Shown: positions 36,703-44,233 of the stretch, in pieces
Position numbering within the stretch: the stretch's first letter is position 1
Layout of the letters: each line of letters opens with the position of its first letter
Source: DATCYX01 sp963714425
GTDB lineage: Bacteria > Chloroflexota > Anaerolineae > Anaerolineales > UBA4823
Direction: 5' to 3'
Assembly: GCA_963714425.1 (NCBI GenBank)
Contig: CAVQOI010000010.1
Span: 248,001 to 312,000 of the forward strand
Length of the DNA: 64,000 bases
Position numbers and translations under genes: made by a program
The notes under the pieces: model-generated
The model's database searches: none
Seen by the model: only the letters and a program-made list of their open reading frames with translations
What the model was told of the DNA's origin: nothing

Positions 36703-37342
36703 CTTTCTGAATCGGATAAACTGATTTCGCGAATAGAATAATCCCAAGCACAATTGCGCCCCAACCGATCACCGCCAGCTGCGTGTGCCAGGCATCGGCA
36801 TAGTTCACACCCGCGATCATATGCGTTGGTCCTGCCCAGGTTTGCACCGTCAGTGTGAGCAGCCCGCATAAACATATCGACAAGGCAGCCGCATTCTGGG
36901 CCAGGTGCTTGTCACTGGCAGATTTTTCAAAGTTGACTCCTGCCCAGACCGGCGGAATGCGCACGAAGAGGAAGAAGACCAGGGTGAGCAGGGTCGTCCA
37001 GACGACGGCATCTACAGGCATCGAGGCCCCGCGGATGCTTCGAGAGGCGAAAATATGTATGCCTCCTATTACGACCCCCAGAACAAGTGCAAGAAGCGCT
37101 GACCGATAGGCGCCTCGCCGCCCCTTTATAAGGGACACCAGTGCGCGCACGCCCAGTACGCCAATAGCGAGTGTTGCCAGGACAAATAAGACATACAGCC
37201 ATTTATAGGGGCGGATCAAGTACATTGTGCCCCCAAATTTCTCTGCGCCCAGGGCTACACAAACTGTCCCTGCACCGCTCATCAACGTGAAGACGGCAGT
37301 TAACCCCATCAGAACAATTGCTATCACTCTTAAGATTTTCAT
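36662..37342 (-). CDS. Polytopic membrane protein of unknown function
   Basis: 226 residues from ATG at 37342, with GAGGA upstream. About six membrane helices. A periplasmic-like segment contains PPVWAGVNFEKSASDKH. No family recognised. It is the last gene of the minus-strand membrane-protein set (43.3 to 36.7 kb) and overlaps the 3' end of the DUF2892 gene. Confidence 0.72.
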   Translation of the reverse strand: MKILRVIAIVLMGLTAVFTLMSGAGTVCVALGAEKFGGTMYLIRPYKWLYVLFVLATLAIGVLGVRALVSLIKGRRGAYRSALLALVLGVVIGGIHIFASRSIRGASMPVDAVVWTTLLTLVFFLFVRIPPVWAGVNFEKSASDKHLAQNAAALSICLCGLLTLTVQTWAGPTHMIAGVNYADAWHTQLAVIGWGAIVLGIILFAKSVYPIQKAIHPTAACAPQDL

Positions 37343-37392
37343 CAACGCGCTTCCTCTAAGCCGGCACTCTCAGAGATTTAATTCCGGACAGG

Positions 37393-37995
37393 TCATGCAT
37401 AAGAAAATCCTGCCACGAAGGCTGCTGTCGTGAGCAGCAGCAACCCTGGCAGGATGGTCAAGATCTTTTCCTGGGACAGGATCGGCTTTCCTGTTTTTAG
37501 GAAAGAGAGCAGGAGCCCTCCAAGACCGATCAGCGCACCACCAATACCCACGACGGCAAAGCCACTGGCAACGCTCCCTTGATATACCAGGACGAATGGC
37601 ATCACGAAGATTACCAGGCCAGCAACCCCATGTACGAATGCCAGGAGAATTGTGGCAACAAGCCCTGGGGTTAACAGACGCGTGCTTGCTACCAGCACGA
37701 ATCCAAGGAGTACAAAAGCCAGGTAAGCGATTCGGTAGGCGGGAAGGTATTGCCATACTAAACCGAAAGACAGACTCAAAGGAATGATCGTCGCTGCTAT
37801 CACCACAAATGGGCTGTCCAGGACTTCAAAACCCAGGATGATCAGCAGCAGCCCGGCGATTAAAAGAACGCCAAAGCCAAGCGTGTAGCTAATCATCGTA
37901 AATGTAGCCAGCCCGTCGATGCCTACTGCAATCTGGTACGCCGCTAACATGCCAGTGAGGATTAGTAGAGTTCGATGCATGATTGACATTTTCAT
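37393..37995 (-). CDS. Six-helix membrane protein, paralogue of the 41484 gene
   Basis: 200 residues, about six membrane helices. Shared blocks with the protein at 41484-42089 are GVAGLVIF, then VGIGGALIGLGG, and a closing hydrophobic helix ending GFS. The ribosome site AGGAGTGACTGG precedes ATG at 37995. No known family is recognised. The two copies flank the heme O synthase, the SUMF1-type lipoprotein and the TGA-split membrane protein. Confidence 0.75.
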   Translation of the reverse strand: MKMSIMHRTLLILTGMLAAYQIAVGIDGLATFTMISYTLGFGVLLIAGLLLIILGFEVLDSPFVVIAATIIPLSLSFGLVWQYLPAYRIAYLAFVLLGFVLVASTRLLTPGLVATILLAFVHGVAGLVIFVMPFVLVYQGSVASGFAVVGIGGALIGLGGLLLSFLKTGKPILSQEKILTILPGLLLLTTAAFVAGFSYA

Positions 37996-38047
37996 CCAGT
38001 CACTCCTTCGTGAAGACGAATGTCTTTTACTTCCATGATGACACCCG

Positions 38048-38929
38048 CTAAATTGCCTCCGTTGTGAGGAGGATCATGGCACTCAGCATGTACAACGAAG
38101 CATACTTGAATAGCCCGAAATTGGCTTTTTCCGAAGGATGCACCAGACTTCCGATAGCCAGGGTTAGCAGGCCCCCGGACAGCACCATCAGGACACGTAA
38201 GTAGCCCCAGCTGATTCCGATGCCGAATGCCGCCAGTCCAATCGCCAGGGCCGACATCAGGCTGGAGAAGGCTATGATTACCTGCGTTTCTTGGAAGCCG
38301 TATCTAGAAGGGAATGTTGGGATTTTGGCGTGTTGGTAATCTTCAAAATATCGCATACTGAAGGTCATAATGTGGGTCGGGATCCAGAACAATATTGCCA
38401 TCGCAAGTAACAGGCCGATCCAGTCTACCTGCCCGACAGCGAGGGCACGCCCTGCCAGAATCGGCATGCCGCCAGAGATGCCACCCCACACGATCGACCA
38501 GGCTGTACGTCGTTTGAGCCAGATTGTGTAAACTACAACGTCAAAGAACAGCCCAGCGAAGACGATGATCCCATACAACCAATCCAACGCCAAAGCCCAA
38601 CCCACGCCAATCGCAGAGAGCAGCAGACCAAGCCGCAGCGCTTCGCCGGGGGATACTTTTCCTGAAGGTAGTGGGCGGCAGGATGTGCGTTTCATGTTGG
38701 CATCCAAGTCCCGGTCGTACCACATATTCAGCACCGTGCTCCCACTGATTGCTAGGAACAGGGAGCCTGCAAGCCCAAGGATTCTCGTCCAGTGCGTGAC
38801 CGGGCAGCGAGCGCTCATGTATCCCGCCAATCCGGTGGCGAGCAGCAATCCGGTTTGCAGGCTTTTAATGAGAGGCCAGTACTTTGATTTGAGATTGTGG
38901 ATTGTTGATTTGGAATTAGTTTGGGTCAT
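38048..38929 (-). CDS. ctaB: Protoheme IX farnesyltransferase (heme O synthase), UbiA superfamily
   Basis: 293 residues with about nine membrane helices. The prenyl-diphosphate site NMWYDRDLDANMKRT and a YTIWLKRRT segment are diagnostic. The second site includes THIMTFSMRYFEDY and AKIPTFP. The enzyme adds a farnesyl group to heme b, giving heme O for heme-copper oxidases. No oxidase subunits are recognised in the window. The neighbouring His-rich membrane protein is a candidate heme protein by context only. Confidence 0.9.
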   Translation of the reverse strand: MTQTNSKSTIHNLKSKYWPLIKSLQTGLLLATGLAGYMSARCPVTHWTRILGLAGSLFLAISGSTVLNMWYDRDLDANMKRTSCRPLPSGKVSPGEALRLGLLLSAIGVGWALALDWLYGIIVFAGLFFDVVVYTIWLKRRTAWSIVWGGISGGMPILAGRALAVGQVDWIGLLLAMAILFWIPTHIMTFSMRYFEDYQHAKIPTFPSRYGFQETQVIIAFSSLMSALAIGLAAFGIGISWGYLRVLMVLSGGLLTLAIGSLVHPSEKANFGLFKYASLYMLSAMILLTTEAI

Positions 38930-39009
38930 CTCATTTCATCCTCTTCTGTCATCTATCGGCCTCAACAAACAGGGTTCACTGCCTCAGACGGCTGGCAGGC
39001 AATCATTTA

Positions 39010-39906
39010 TCAATCATCCCTGGCGCACCGGAATCCGGCACCCGGACTAAAATAGGTAGGCGTGGCATTGTTGCGCACCCACAGTCGCAAGTCCATCTCA
39101 TAAGTGTCTTTCGAACCACCGCGCAGGAAGCGGTAGTGCATGCCTTCGTAAACATCGCCTGCCCACTGCCACACGTTTCCCGCCATGTCATACAGCCCGT
39201 ACGGAGAGGCAGAATCAAGGGTGTGGTAATCGCCATAGCTTTGCCCATTGTAGAAGCCCACCGGGCTTGTGCGAGAGCCGTAGGTGCCCATGTCTTCAAA
39301 CGGGTCCCGCGAGGCATAGAAATTAGCGTTTTCCCGTGCGATCTCCCACCCCCATGGATAGGGCCGCGTGTCAGTGCCTCTCCCTGCCTTCTCCCATTCC
39401 ATTTCGGTCGGCAAACGCCAGTCGTAAAAACCACAGTAGCCCCAGGCGCCGAACCAGGTGACCATGGTCATGGGATGGTTCTCATACCCGGGCTGCACTG
39501 AAAATGTATTCCCATCGAATTGGATTCGCTGGGAGGGCTCATTCAGGGGGATGAACTGCCAGTCCCCAGGGTTGATGCGCTCCTCGTGCTTGACAGCGTG
39601 GAAGGTATCTCCTGGGTAGTAGCCAACGATGTTGTCCGTGTCTATCCTGATAAAGCCGGTGGAGAATGCATCGTTCAGGAAGGCTGAATATTGCGCCGTG
39701 GTCACGTTGGTAGTCATAATCTCATAGGCTTGGGTGGTTTCGATGTGTTCGTGCTGCCCGTAATAGAACTCACCCGCCGGGACGGGGACCCATGAATTGG
39801 GTTCTATCCTGGTGTCAACGACGGGGATGGGGGCATTTAAATCTACCGGTGAACACGAGACCAGGGTAACGCACAGCAGGATGATTACTGAGAGGCGGCT
39901 TTTCAT
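39010..39906 (-). CDS. SUMF1/FGE-type lipoprotein
   Basis: 298 residues. Signal peptide with lipobox TLVSC (Cys18), then a formylglycine-generating-enzyme-like domain. The latter shows VPAGEFYYGQ, TTAQYSAFLND, RLPTEMEWEKAGRG, YDMAGNVWQWAGD, FLRGGSK and the terminal GFRCARD. Most such secreted proteins are not sulfatase activators and have unknown roles. AGGAGG precedes ATG at 39906, which overlaps the stop of the upstream membrane gene by 4 bp, so the two are coupled. Confidence 0.88.
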   Translation of the reverse strand: MKSRLSVIILLCVTLVSCSPVDLNAPIPVVDTRIEPNSWVPVPAGEFYYGQHEHIETTQAYEIMTTNVTTAQYSAFLNDAFSTGFIRIDTDNIVGYYPGDTFHAVKHEERINPGDWQFIPLNEPSQRIQFDGNTFSVQPGYENHPMTMVTWFGAWGYCGFYDWRLPTEMEWEKAGRGTDTRPYPWGWEIARENANFYASRDPFEDMGTYGSRTSPVGFYNGQSYGDYHTLDSASPYGLYDMAGNVWQWAGDVYEGMHYRFLRGGSKDTYEMDLRLWVRNNATPTYFSPGAGFRCARDD

Positions 39907-40805
39907 TTCACTGCCTCCTGAGAGAGCTCGTGTTGCATTTCTTCTGTCCAGCGTCCTTTCTTTTTGAACAGGTCGGTCAGCCGCCAGACCATTACAGCTG
40001 CCAGCACCACCAGCAGCATACCCAGTCCGAAATCAATGGCTAGCATGAGGGCGTTCACAAGCGGCTGCTGTACTGCTTCGTTGATAAATAGGCGTTTCAT
40101 CTCGAATACTGTGACAGCCGCAAAGGCAATGTCTGACAAGACGATAATGCTCCAGCCGTACCACTGGCGCAGTCTGCCTTTGAGCCCCAGCATGTCTCCG
40201 TAGTAGAGCAAGATGATGGTGGCAATGATCGCTGAAAGGACGTGCCAGTGACCGGTCAGCTCAATTCTCTCCTCTCTGGCAGGCCAAACGCGGAAGATCT
40301 CATCCAGGCGAATGGCCATGAAAATGCCGATTCCGCTGGTGGTGAAATTCATGAAGAGCATTTGCCAGAGTGGGCCAAAGCGCAACGGGTCGCGCACCAG
40401 TGCACTGAGCTTGTGACCCAGGTTCGCCTTTGGGATGTGTGCCGTGCCCTCGCGGATGAGCTGGCCCCACTCCCAGATGAGCAGTAGAAGTGCCGCAAGC
40501 ATCGAGGGCGTAGCTCCGACATAGATGATCGTATGGGCGATGGGCTCAAGCGGAGTAACCACACCCCACACACCGAGATTTAGCACGATCGTGCCGAGGA
40601 TCATCAGCGGCATGGCAATTTTATGCAGGATGCCTCGGAAGTTCAGCCAGCGCCCGATGATGAGGGTGATCATGATGGCTATTAATGCCAGCATGATGTG
40701 CAGGTGCCCGATAACCGAGTACTCCATGGTGGTCTTCTCGGGGTAGCGGATGATGTTCTCCGCCAGGAACACCTCGAAGCCGTTGCCAAAAAACGAGCCA
40801 GGCAC
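39903..40805 (-). CDS. His-rich polytopic membrane protein, C-terminal part of a TGA-split frame
   Basis: About 300 residues with roughly nine membrane helices and two His-x-His motifs, IGHLHIMLAL and TGHWHVLSAI, placed like heme or metal ligands. The only starts are GTG at 40805 or ATG at 40727, neither with a good ribosome site. The frame is open upstream as far as the TGA at 40920-40922 and encodes 38 coherent residues with a membrane helix before the GTG. It therefore looks like the continuation of the gene ending at 40920. A heme-copper-oxidase-like role is suggested by His pairs and the nearby ctaB, but is not established. Confidence 0.65.
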   Translation of the reverse strand: MPGSFFGNGFEVFLAENIIRYPEKTTMEYSVIGHLHIMLALIAIMITLIIGRWLNFRGILHKIAMPLMILGTIVLNLGVWGVVTPLEPIAHTIIYVGATPSMLAALLLLIWEWGQLIREGTAHIPKANLGHKLSALVRDPLRFGPLWQMLFMNFTTSGIGIFMAIRLDEIFRVWPAREERIELTGHWHVLSAIIATIILLYYGDMLGLKGRLRQWYGWSIIVLSDIAFAAVTVFEMKRLFINEAVQQPLVNALMLAIDFGLGMLLVVLAAVMVWRLTDLFKKKGRWTEEMQHELSQEAVK

Positions 40806-40919
40806 TGCCCCAAAAAGTGCAGAGATGACTGTCGTCGCTGCTGTGGCAAAAAAGGCTACACGTTCTAAATCTACCCCTTTTTTTGTGTGGGCGTATGCTT
40901 GGTCAGTGACGTAATACTC

Positions 40920-40922
40920 TCA
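40920..40922 (-). other. In-frame TGA splitting one membrane-protein reading frame
   Basis: Reading the minus strand, WPWN, then TGA, then EYYVTDQAYAHTKKG follow in one frame and continue without a break into the 39903-40805 ORF. The full frame from 41378 to 39903 would encode about 490 residues. A CGA-to-TGA transition (Arg to stop) is the simplest explanation. I see no obvious SECIS-like hairpin just downstream. Confidence 0.7.
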
Positions 40923-41378
40923 ATTCCAGGGCCATAGCGCGATGACCAGCAATACCCCGGCGAAGAAGATCAGGGAAAGGCCAAAGATGTACAGTCCGTG
41001 GAATGCCCAGTTGTGGCCGAAGTATGCGAATCCCATCCCGAAGACCATCGTCACGAGATATCCTACGGTGATGATGGCGTTAATGGTGGTCTTGAAAAAA
41101 GGCTTCATTCTCAGCAAGCCCGTGATCATATAGGTTTCGATAGCGATGATCGCCATAGCAATTGAGTGATACAAGATGACGATGCGACCCTCGCGCTCGG
41201 AGGGCTGCAGGTCCATGTGGAGCAGCTTGACCACCACGTCACGCACGCCAAATTCAGCCATCGGACCAGACAGCATGCCCCATACAGCAGTCACTATGGC
41301 GACCATGGCAATCGCGACCAGTATCAGCCCTTTGGTGGAGGTGAAGAGGTAATTGAAACGGTCTTTGATGAATTGCAC
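40920..41378 (-). CDS. Polytopic membrane protein, N-terminal part of a TGA-split frame
   Basis: 152 residues from GTG at 41378, chosen because GGAGG lies 7 bp upstream. About four membrane helices, with His residues in ILYHSIAMAII and FGHNWAFHGLYIFG. It ends at TGA 40920-40922, and the same frame continues into the next ORF. It may be a complete small subunit or the N-terminal third of a split protein of about 490 residues. Confidence 0.65.
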   Translation of the reverse strand: MQFIKDRFNYLFTSTKGLILVAIAMVAIVTAVWGMLSGPMAEFGVRDVVVKLLHMDLQPSEREGRIVILYHSIAMAIIAIETYMITGLLRMKPFFKTTINAIITVGYLVTMVFGMGFAYFGHNWAFHGLYIFGLSLIFFAGVLLVIALWPWN

Positions 41379-41483
41379 GTCGAAGCCTCCGGTATCCCTC
41401 ACCCAACTTCTCACCAGGAAGTAGCGCTGACTCCTGTTGTCCTGTGCGCTCTGGATGCGTGAGGGGCAAAAGGGACTATGGAA

Positions 41484-42089
41484 TTATCCGCTCCTGGAAA
41501 AACCCAGGGCGAACGCGCCGGTCATTAGGAGTAGTAGCGGTGTCAAGATGAGCGTTACGAATTCCGGACTGAAAAACAGCAGCTGCGAGCCTAATGAGAT
41601 GAATGCCAGGGCGATGCCGCCCAGCCCGATCAGCGCGCCACCGATACCAACCCAATAGAATCCCTTGGGTGCGCTTTTAGCGAAGAACGGACCGAGGAAG
41701 ATGACTAACCCAGCCACACCATGGAAGATTGGAACGGCAAGCTTCTTGATCTCGTCCATCCCACCGATACTGGTGATGGCGATCACCACGAAGCCAATCG
41801 CTGCAAACCACTTGAAGGGTCTCTTCCAGGCGGGAAAATACTCCTCAGCCAAACCCATTGAGATGCCTAGCGGGATCAGGCTGGCGACGGTCAGTACGTA
41901 GGGCGACGCCAGAATTCCCAGCCCGAGGAAGATCAGCAACAGCCCAGAAACCAGGAGCACGGCAAAGCCCATCAAGTAGTACAGGTTATGGAGCTTATTG
42001 GGCTGTCGATAGCGCTGCCAGAAATTCCAGCACAGATAGGCTGCCAGCAGTCCAGTCAGCAATAAGAACAGGTTGTCGAGTGTGAACAT
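41484..42089 (-). CDS. Six-helix membrane protein, paralogue of the 37393 gene
   Basis: 201 residues with about six membrane helices; blocks GVAGLVIFLG and VGIGGALIGLGG match the paralogue. GGAGATTGCC precedes ATG at 42089. It heads the minus-strand run down to 36.7 kb. A Crp-type palindrome (42175-42190) lies about 86 bp upstream. Confidence 0.77.
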   Translation of the reverse strand: MFTLDNLFLLLTGLLAAYLCWNFWQRYRQPNKLHNLYYLMGFAVLLVSGLLLIFLGLGILASPYVLTVASLIPLGISMGLAEEYFPAWKRPFKWFAAIGFVVIAITSIGGMDEIKKLAVPIFHGVAGLVIFLGPFFAKSAPKGFYWVGIGGALIGLGGIALAFISLGSQLLFFSPEFVTLILTPLLLLMTGAFALGFSRSG

Positions 42090-42174
42090 GGCAATCTCCT
42101 TATGTTTGTCTATTCACGCATCCCATACCGGGAGGCTTGTTATCAAAATCATTGCATAAGAAGACTGAAAAGTC

Positions 42175-42190
42175 TGTGATTTTTGTCACA
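42175..42190 (-). promoter_or_regulatory. Crp-type operator TGTGA-N6-TCACA upstream of the membrane operon
   Basis: TGTGATTTTTGTCACA carries perfect TGTGA and TCACA half-sites. In the alignment used for the other sites it reads TGAT-N4-GTCA. AATGAT, 23 bp further towards the gene (42153-42148, minus strand), could be the -10. It would control the gene starting at 42089. Confidence 0.6.
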
Positions 42191-42262
42191 ATTACACTAT
42201 CCTGTTATGTGTCACCCTGAGCCAGGGTTATCAGCGTACCCAGCATGGGAATTCGTCCCTTT

Positions 42263-43060
42263 CTAATCTTGTGAGTTCCATGCTTCTAGCATTCGTCGCG
42301 TACCCGGCAATAGCAGGTAGATCACCAGGGCTGTGCTGAGTAGCGGCGCAGGCAGGAACATAGAAAAGCGATGAACCTCGTAGAACGCATTGTGGATGCC
42401 CAATGGATAGCCAGCCAGCATAGACATAGCTCCGGCGAAGATGCCCAGAGGGAGGGCCCAGGATTTCTTCTTGAAAACGGCAAAGATAAAGACCGCCCAG
42501 GCTGCTGCGCCCCACCAGCTGACCTGCTGGGACATAACGTACATGCCATTCCAGAAAGGATCATCCTGCGAGGTGGTGTACTTGGCGATGGGAGCTACTC
42601 CGTCAATAAAGGTCAGTACATAAGCCAGACCAGCAATAAATGTGAGTGCAATGATCTTTCTGTCCACGCCGCCAACCAAAAGCATTCCGAACCACAAGAC
42701 TGCAGCCAGGGCAAATACTGAGATGGTCGGCGTTGGCAGGTGGCTATCCATGGCAGGGATCATGGGGAAAAAACCTACCAGCAGCTGGATGGTCGCCGCG
42801 ATGGCGCCCCAGAACCATGCCCATTTTTCTTTGTTGAGGAAGCCGTAAAGGACCGCCGCCCAGATAGCCCCAGCAGTAATCCCGATCCATCCCAACACTG
42901 CATAAGTGATGGTTACTGAAGTGGCTTCATCGGTCCTGCCATCCACAACCTTCGTGTCGATCACCAGGTTGTATTGGCTGGCGAGCAAGTAGAAGATCAG
43001 CAGCCCGGTCACTATGCCGATGATCGCCAACAAAGCTCCTATCTTATTGTTGTTTTTCAT
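42263..43060 (-). CDS. Polytopic membrane protein of unknown function
   Basis: 265 residues, about seven membrane helices, with an extracytoplasmic loop between helices 1 and 2 (about 30-48). AGGAGGAACTAC precedes ATG at 43060. No family recognised. The start is 10 bp from the end of the BON-domain gene, so the two form an operon. Confidence 0.75.
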   Translation of the reverse strand: MKNNNKIGALLAIIGIVTGLLIFYLLASQYNLVIDTKVVDGRTDEATSVTITYAVLGWIGITAGAIWAAVLYGFLNKEKWAWFWGAIAATIQLLVGFFPMIPAMDSHLPTPTISVFALAAVLWFGMLLVGGVDRKIIALTFIAGLAYVLTFIDGVAPIAKYTTSQDDPFWNGMYVMSQQVSWWGAAAWAVFIFAVFKKKSWALPLGIFAGAMSMLAGYPLGIHNAFYEVHRFSMFLPAPLLSTALVIYLLLPGTRRMLEAWNSQD

Positions 43061-43070
43061 GTAGTTCCTC

Positions 43071-43346
43071 CTAATCGTCTAGGTTTAGATGGATTGATCT
43101 CGCAGGGCTGGGTGCACCGGGCGCTTCGATGCGGTTGACTACGCCACGCACTCCAGGTACGTTCCTGGCGACCTGCTCGGCGCGGCGCCACTGCTCTGTG
43201 GATGCCGCTGAGCCTCCTAGGTGCACAATCGCGTTGAGCACTCCCACCCTCAGCTTGATAGAAACAATCCTTTGGTCCGAGCTCAAGGCGGAGAGAACGT
43301 CTTGTCTTAGTTCTTGGTCATCAGTGCGATTAGCGTCACCGGTCAC
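43071..43346 (-). CDS. BON-domain protein
   Basis: About 91 residues. The single BON domain (about 10-75) shows LRQDVLSALSSD, VLNAIVHLGGSAAS and NVPGVRGVVNRI. GTG at 43346 is preferred because AGGAG lies 7 bp upstream; longer versions have no ribosome site. BON domains bind phospholipid or envelope components and are common in osmotic or envelope stress proteins. No signal peptide is seen with this start. Confidence 0.75.
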   Translation of the reverse strand: MTGDANRTDDQELRQDVLSALSSDQRIVSIKLRVGVLNAIVHLGGSAASTEQWRRAEQVARNVPGVRGVVNRIEAPGAPSPARSIHLNLDD

Positions 43347-43413
43347 CTTCACACTCCTGCAAGTGATAAAAGCTCCATTTGTAATAAATTGTACAAACGG
43401 AGCCAATATCTGT

Positions 43414-43431
43414 ATACGACAAAAGTCGTAT
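43414..43431 (-). promoter_or_regulatory. Crp/Fnr-type operator, 18-bp palindrome upstream of the BON gene
   Basis: ATACGACAAAAGTCGTAT is a perfect palindrome. TACAAT on the minus strand (43393-43388) begins 23 bp from the CGAC-N4-GTCG core, as at the other sites. It fits activation of the BON/membrane operon from about -41.5. Confidence 0.68.
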
Positions 43432-43486
43432 TTAGGCAAATTCGCTTAATTCTGGTTGGAATCAGAGCTCACTTGGGGAGAAACCC

Positions 43487-44233
43487 TTAACGCTTTCCTC
43501 GCTCAGCAAGTATCTCCGGTTCAAGGATGGTGATCGCATCTCGTTCTACCCGCAGCAACCCTTCATTTTCTAGATTACGAAGTATTCTACCGAGCACATC
43601 CCTGACCGTGCCCAGACGGACAGCCATCTCATCAATTGTCGTCCAGGTACGCCGCGGAACTATAAGATGATCGCCTTCTTTCACTGTATGTTTTAAGAGA
43701 GTATGTGCAAGGCGAGCTTCTACACTCCTTAATGTCAGGTCGTCAACCAGGTCGATGAAATGCAAGACCCGCTCTCCGAGACGCCGGATTACAGCCTGGG
43801 CAAACTCGGGATAGCGCGACACGAGTGCAAGAACTTGCTCTCGTTCGATTGACCAGACACTTACTGGCTCTAAGGCAAGCACTGTCCCCGGGTAGGGAGT
43901 TCCGGTGAAGACAGCGATATCGCCAAACACTTCTCCCGGTTTGAGAAATAGCATGGCTTGCTCGCGCCCTTCACGTGACATGCGAATGGATTTGACCCAC
44001 CCCAATTCAAGGATATACAAAGCATCTGGCGGCTCACCCTCTAGAAAAATCACCTGATTTGCTTTATAGCGCCGGGGAACGGCAGCCTTGGCGATCTCTC
44101 TTTGGATTTCATGCGGTAACTCTGCAACATAGCGGACATTTGCAAGAACGCGCAGGGGAGTATTATTACTACGGTCGGTTGACGATACACGGGTCATCAT
44201 TAGGTAAACGCTCTCCGCTATCTTACCATTCAC
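43487..44233 (-). CDS. Crp/Fnr-family regulator
   Basis: 248 residues. Cyclic-nucleotide-binding-like beta barrel (about 30-145) with PGEVFGDIAVFTG, a long dimer helix, and a winged helix with recognition segment GTVRDVLGRILRNLE. The Arg-Asp-x-x-Gly-Arg pattern is close to that of Crp, which reads GTGA/CGAC-like half-sites. The start is probably GTG at 44233, overlapping the M50 stop by 4 bp; ATG at 44200 is an alternative. No Fe-S cysteine cluster is seen. It is the best candidate reader of the local palindromes, and its operon carries one. Confidence 0.88.
   Translation of the reverse strand: MNGKIAESVYLMMTRVSSTDRSNNTPLRVLANVRYVAELPHEIQREIAKAAVPRRYKANQVIFLEGEPPDALYILELGWVKSIRMSREGREQAMLFLKPGEVFGDIAVFTGTPYPGTVLALEPVSVWSIEREQVLALVSRYPEFAQAVIRRLGERVLHFIDLVDDLTLRSVEARLAHTLLKHTVKEGDHLIVPRRTWTTIDEMAVRLGTVRDVLGRILRNLENEGLLRVERDAITILEPEILAERGKR

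Noticed and set aside
40920..40922. TGA as selenocysteine
   Set aside because: No Cys-like context and no clear hairpin at the usual distance; an Arg-to-stop change is simpler.
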